From: Clostridia bacterium
Lineage (GTDB): Bacteria > Bacillota_A > Clostridia > TANB77 > CAG-508
Direction of reading: 5' to 3'
DNA: 7,261 bases
NCBI GenBank assembly: GCA_022792975.1
Contig: JAAWCC010000119.1
Span: forward strand, 1-7,261
A model generated the notes under the pieces. That model worked only from the letters and a program-made list of their open reading frames with translations, did not search any database and was not told the DNA's origin. The translations under genes and the position numbers were made by a program. Positions within the stretch are counted from its first letter, which is position 1. Every line of letters begins with the position of its first letter. Positions 4,751-7,261 of the stretch are shown one piece after another.

Positions 4751-6703
4751 ATGCAGAAATGTAAGAAGCATAAAAAAGACTATGATGATAACATAAAGCC
4801 TTGCACCAGCTGCGGAGATGCTTTAACAAAGGATAAACAACCTAGATTAAGTATAAAAACAGATAATAAGCTAAGCCTTCTTAAAAAAATAAAGCTGAGA
4901 TGGGCCGTATCATTAATTTTAATTATTATTGCAATTATCAGTGTTATATTAATATTAAGCCTTAGCACAACGCAAAATACTGATGGAAAAGCTGCAAGTG
5001 CTAATAAAAACTACATGTTATACTTAAAAGATGGAGAAATGTACTATACAAAATTAAATAAAATAGAACCAAAACAAATAACACATGCATTAATTAGCAA
5101 AGAAAAATTGAAGGAATATGAAGCCTTGGGAACAGCTTCACTAGCAATTGGAGTGCGTGCAATTTTAAGTCAAGATGCAAAAAAATTATTTTATGTAGAT
5201 AGGTATGATACTGCAGAATGGGGCTTTCCATTATATTATAGAGATATGGATAAAAAAGAAGCAGAGCCTATAAAAATTGATTCTGATGTTTCGTATTATT
5301 ATATTAGTGAAAAATCAGATATAGTTACGTATGTAAAAGGAGAAGAAGGTACATTATACCAAAATAATTTAAAAGAAAAAACAAAAATAGCTAATGACGT
5401 ACAAGAGTTTTTGGTATCTGATAATGGGACAAAAATAGTATATACAACAAATGATGACAATATTTACTTATGGAATAAAGGTAAGGAGAAGGAAAAGATT
5501 GCAAGTGAAGCAAGCCTTATATATATTTCAAGAGATTTAACAAACATATATTACATAAAAGACGAAACACTTTATATACAAAAAGAAGGAAAAGAAAGAA
5601 TAAAAGTTGATACAGACGTGACACATATTGTAAAAAACTATGCTTCAGATAAGTTTTATTATATTCGATCAGAGCCAATAAAAGTAAATGTATATAATTA
5701 TATAATAGACGATAAAAAATCAGAGGATGAAAAGATACTTGCAAAAGGAGAGCCAGAGTATAGAAACTACGCTTCTTATTCAGATTACAGTGAAGCGTGG
5801 GGTAAATGGAGTGAAGCAAATAGTCGTAATAAAAATAGAGAAATGATTAACAAAATAGACATGGAAATACCTAATTATGTATTATATTTTTATGATGGCA
5901 AAGAAGCGAAAAAAATTTCAGAACATTATGCAAGAAGTGAAGTAAGCGAGAAAAGCCCTGTTATTATGTACAGTACATATGATAATAGTAAAATCGAGAA
6001 AAAAGATATTTCTATATTCTGGAAGGAGGACTATGTTAGGCAGACAGTATGGAGTAATACTAATAAAAAAGAAGTATGGAATGTTGCGATTAATGAGAAA
6101 ACTTCAGCAATTGATACGCATAATGCCGCATTATGCAAAATTAGTGACGATGGAAGTAATATATTCTATTTAGATGACACTAATGAAAAAGAGGGAGATT
6201 TATATAAAATAACGATTGAAAATAATGAAATAAAGCAAAATGAACTATATGACAGCAATGTAGGAGTAAATGTAGAAAGCTATTTCGGCTTTATAAAAGA
6301 TAATGAATTTATATATTATAAAGAAATTAATGATATATCAGGAGATTTATATATTAACAAGAAGTGTATAGACTATGATGTCTATATGTATGGAACACGA
6401 TACAATGAAAAAACAAATGATTTAATTTATATAACAGTTTATACAGAAAAAATATATGGTACATTAAAATACTTTAATGGTTCGAAAAGTGAAAGAATAG
6501 CAGATGACGTGCATAAATTTGAAATTTTACCAGATAACAGTATACTATACTTATATGATTATAGTAATACATCAAAAACTGGAACATTAATGCAGTATGA
6601 AAAGAATAAAACAGAAAAGCTTGAGGATGAAGTAATGGATATAATACCATTATTTAATTACAAGACAGCAAAAGAATACGTATTGAGCTTGATAAATCTT
6701 TAA
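4751..6703 (+). CDS. Zinc-ribbon, single-TM protein with extracellular beta-propeller-like domain
   Basis: This 650-residue protein starts with a short zinc-ribbon-like finger, C4-x2-H7 and C18-x2-C21 (the usual second Cys of the first knuckle is His). A basic stretch and one transmembrane helix (about 51-72) follow. The remaining 575 residues should be outside the cell, with the finger in the cytoplasm. The outer part is rich in Tyr, Lys, Asp and Ile and contains short repeats of the form [FY]-x-x-S-x-[DN]-x-x-x-[IV]-x-Y, for example at about 184, 220, 256 and 462. The spacing is about 36-38 residues in the first three, which suggests a TolB/DUF5050-like beta-propeller. The number of blades cannot be counted safely. 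Start ATG 4751 has AGGAGGAG 8 bases upstream. The 94-base gap after the cohesin gene holds no clear promoter or terminator, so it is probably in that operon. The role is unknown; it could be a sensor or scaffold at the surface. Confidence 0.7.
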   Translation: MQKCKKHKKDYDDNIKPCTSCGDALTKDKQPRLSIKTDNKLSLLKKIKLRWAVSLILIIIAIISVILILSLSTTQNTDGKAASANKNYMLYLKDGEMYYTKLNKIEPKQITHALISKEKLKEYEALGTASLAIGVRAILSQDAKKLFYVDRYDTAEWGFPLYYRDMDKKEAEPIKIDSDVSYYYISEKSDIVTYVKGEEGTLYQNNLKEKTKIANDVQEFLVSDNGTKIVYTTNDDNIYLWNKGKEKEKIASEASLIYISRDLTNIYYIKDETLYIQKEGKERIKVDTDVTHIVKNYASDKFYYIRSEPIKVNVYNYIIDDKKSEDEKILAKGEPEYRNYASYSDYSEAWGKWSEANSRNKNREMINKIDMEIPNYVLYFYDGKEAKKISEHYARSEVSEKSPVIMYSTYDNSKIEKKDISIFWKEDYVRQTVWSNTNKKEVWNVAINEKTSAIDTHNAALCKISDDGSNIFYLDDTNEKEGDLYKITIENNEIKQNELYDSNVGVNVESYFGFIKDNEFIYYKEINDISGDLYINKKCIDYDVYMYGTRYNEKTNDLIYITVYTEKIYGTLKYFNGSKSERIADDVHKFEILPDNSILYLYDYSNTSKTGTLMQYEKNKTEKLEDEVMDIIPLFNYKTAKEYVLSLINL

Positions 6704-6712
6704 AACATAGTG

Positions 6713-6731
6713 TTATATTATCAAAATATAA
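6713..6731 (+). terminator. Weak AT-only hairpin after the propeller gene
   Basis: TTATATT (6713-6719) and AATATAA (6725-6731) can form a 7-bp stem with a 5-base loop, followed by a T-containing stretch to 6746. With no G-C pairs it would be a poor terminator. It is listed because it is the only candidate between this gene and the next promoter. Confidence 0.3.
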
Positions 6732-6749
6732 TTTATGATTATTTTAATT

Positions 6750-6795
6750 CTAATAATGACAAAAAATATGGAGAAAGTTACATATAACTTGAAAA
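6750..6795 (+). repeat. Upstream regulatory element, copy 2 of 2
   Basis: Bases 6756-6795 match 2411-2450 at 34 of 40 positions without gaps. The differences cluster at core positions 14 and 16-18, plus 30 and 32. The two outer blocks (ATGACAAAAAATA and AAAGTTACATA) and the -35 end (CTTGAAAA) are identical. Flanking CTAA (6750-6753) is also shared. This pattern of two fixed blocks around a variable middle looks like a protein-binding site, not simply AT-rich similarity. Confidence 0.7.
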
Positions 6796-6816
6796 ATAGC
6801 TGTTTTAATATATAAT
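6789..6816 (+). promoter_or_regulatory. Promoter of the membrane protein gene at the right edge
   Basis: TTGAAA (6789-6794), a 16-base spacer and TATAAT (6811-6816) form the promoter, with a start expected near 6823. Boxes and spacer length are the same as in the promoter of the dockerin gene at 2444-2471, and the same upstream element precedes it. The RBS AAAGGAGG (6831-6838) lies 7 bases before the ATG at 6846. Confidence 0.7.
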
Positions 6817-6845
6817 AAAAATGTAAAATAAAAGGAGGAAAAAAT

Positions 6846-7261
6846 ATGGAAAAATTTAAAGGTGTCACAATTATTCTAGCGGGAATATCGGTAATAGCGA
6901 TATTAGCACTAATGATATTACCAATATTTAATTTAAAAAGCATCAGCTCGTATAGAGAAACTGATGAAAAACTAGGAGAGATTGCTTTTTTTAGCGATTA
7001 TGCTAATAGCTATAAAATAGGAGAAGCAGAAGTAGCATCGATTACTAAAACATTTTTGATATTCATAATTGTGATGTTTACTGCAATAACAATATTTAAT
7101 TTGAAAAAGAGTATATTACCAGTAATAATAATATCTCTAATAACTTCTGTAACACTATTGGTTATGTGGGCAAGCGCAGATATGACTTATAATGAAATGG
7201 GAAGCAGATATCATGTAGCACCAAATACTGGATTCGGTATTCCATTATTAATGTCACTAGC
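6846..7261 (+). CDS. Multi-pass membrane protein of unknown function, cut by the window edge
   Basis: The reading frame is open from ATG 6846 to the end of the window (138 complete codons, no stop), so the 3' end is missing. The visible part starts MEKFKGVTIILAG and has a first transmembrane helix (about 6-28). A loop of about 35 residues follows, containing YRETDEKLGEIAFFSDYANSYKIG. Then come two more hydrophobic segments (about 70-86 and 92-112), and a fourth probably begins at GFGIPLLMSLA at the edge. I recognise no family. It has its own promoter and a strong ribosome binding site. Because it shares the upstream element of the dockerin gene, it is probably expressed under the same conditions. 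Confidence 0.75.
   Translation, partial: MEKFKGVTIILAGISVIAILALMILPIFNLKSISSYRETDEKLGEIAFFSDYANSYKIGEAEVASITKTFLIFIIVMFTAITIFNLKKSILPVIIISLITSVTLLVMWASADMTYNEMGSRYHVAPNTGFGIPLLMSL

Noticed and set aside
1..7261. CRISPR array, tRNA, rRNA, insertion sequence or phage attachment site
   Set aside because: I saw no regularly spaced repeats, no cloverleaf or rRNA-like segments, and no transposase or terminal inverted repeats on either strand.

Overview
The window is AT-rich DNA from what is most likely a Gram-positive, endospore-forming member of the Clostridia. The evidence is the strong AGGAGG-type ribosome binding sites, the AT-biased codon choice, an SspH-type small acid-soluble spore protein, an LPXTG wall-sorting signal, and a cohesin/dockerin pair. 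Genus and species cannot be told from the sequence.

Layout. (1) 1-1366, plus strand: a housekeeping pair, an RdgB/HAM1-type XTP/dITP diphosphatase and a DUF5662 protein. They are read from a promoter at about 94-122 and end at a hairpin that can serve both strands. (2) 1418-1929, minus strand: sspH and a small XRE-type helix-turn-helix regulator. (3) 1930-2026: a regulatory region between the divergent XRE and LytTR genes. It holds a good sigma-A promoter whose -10 overlaps a perfect 13-bp-arm palindrome, a likely repressor operator. (4) 2027-2393: a short LytTR DNA-binding protein whose reading frame is broken by one extra base. (5) 2507-6703: a surface-protein cluster. It starts with a secreted protein ending in a type I dockerin (also broken by one extra base), followed by a cohesin-domain protein with an LPKTG sortase signal, then a zinc-ribbon/one-TM/beta-propeller-like membrane protein. 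(6) 6846 to the right edge: the start of a multi-pass membrane protein.

How the parts may work together (inference). The LPKTG protein would be fixed to the cell wall by a sortase encoded elsewhere and would display a cohesin. The protein encoded 22 bases upstream would be exported and dock onto it through its dockerin. This is a miniature cohesin-dockerin module whose cargo has no recognisable enzyme domain. The secreted dockerin gene and the membrane gene at 6846 share a nearly identical 40-base upstream element (34/40) ending in the same TTGAAA -35 box, with the same 16-base spacer to TATAAT. They therefore look like one regulon, and the LytTR protein next door is an obvious candidate regulator.

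The most unusual observation is that both frame breaks (lytTR and the dockerin gene) look the same. Each is repaired by skipping one C at a CGG codon, each goes to a GGN glycine codon, and each has a zero-frame stop after exactly three more codons. I found no other in-frame CGG codon in the window. Either assembly errors or decay hit twice in the same way, or CGG is a +1 frameshift signal in this organism.
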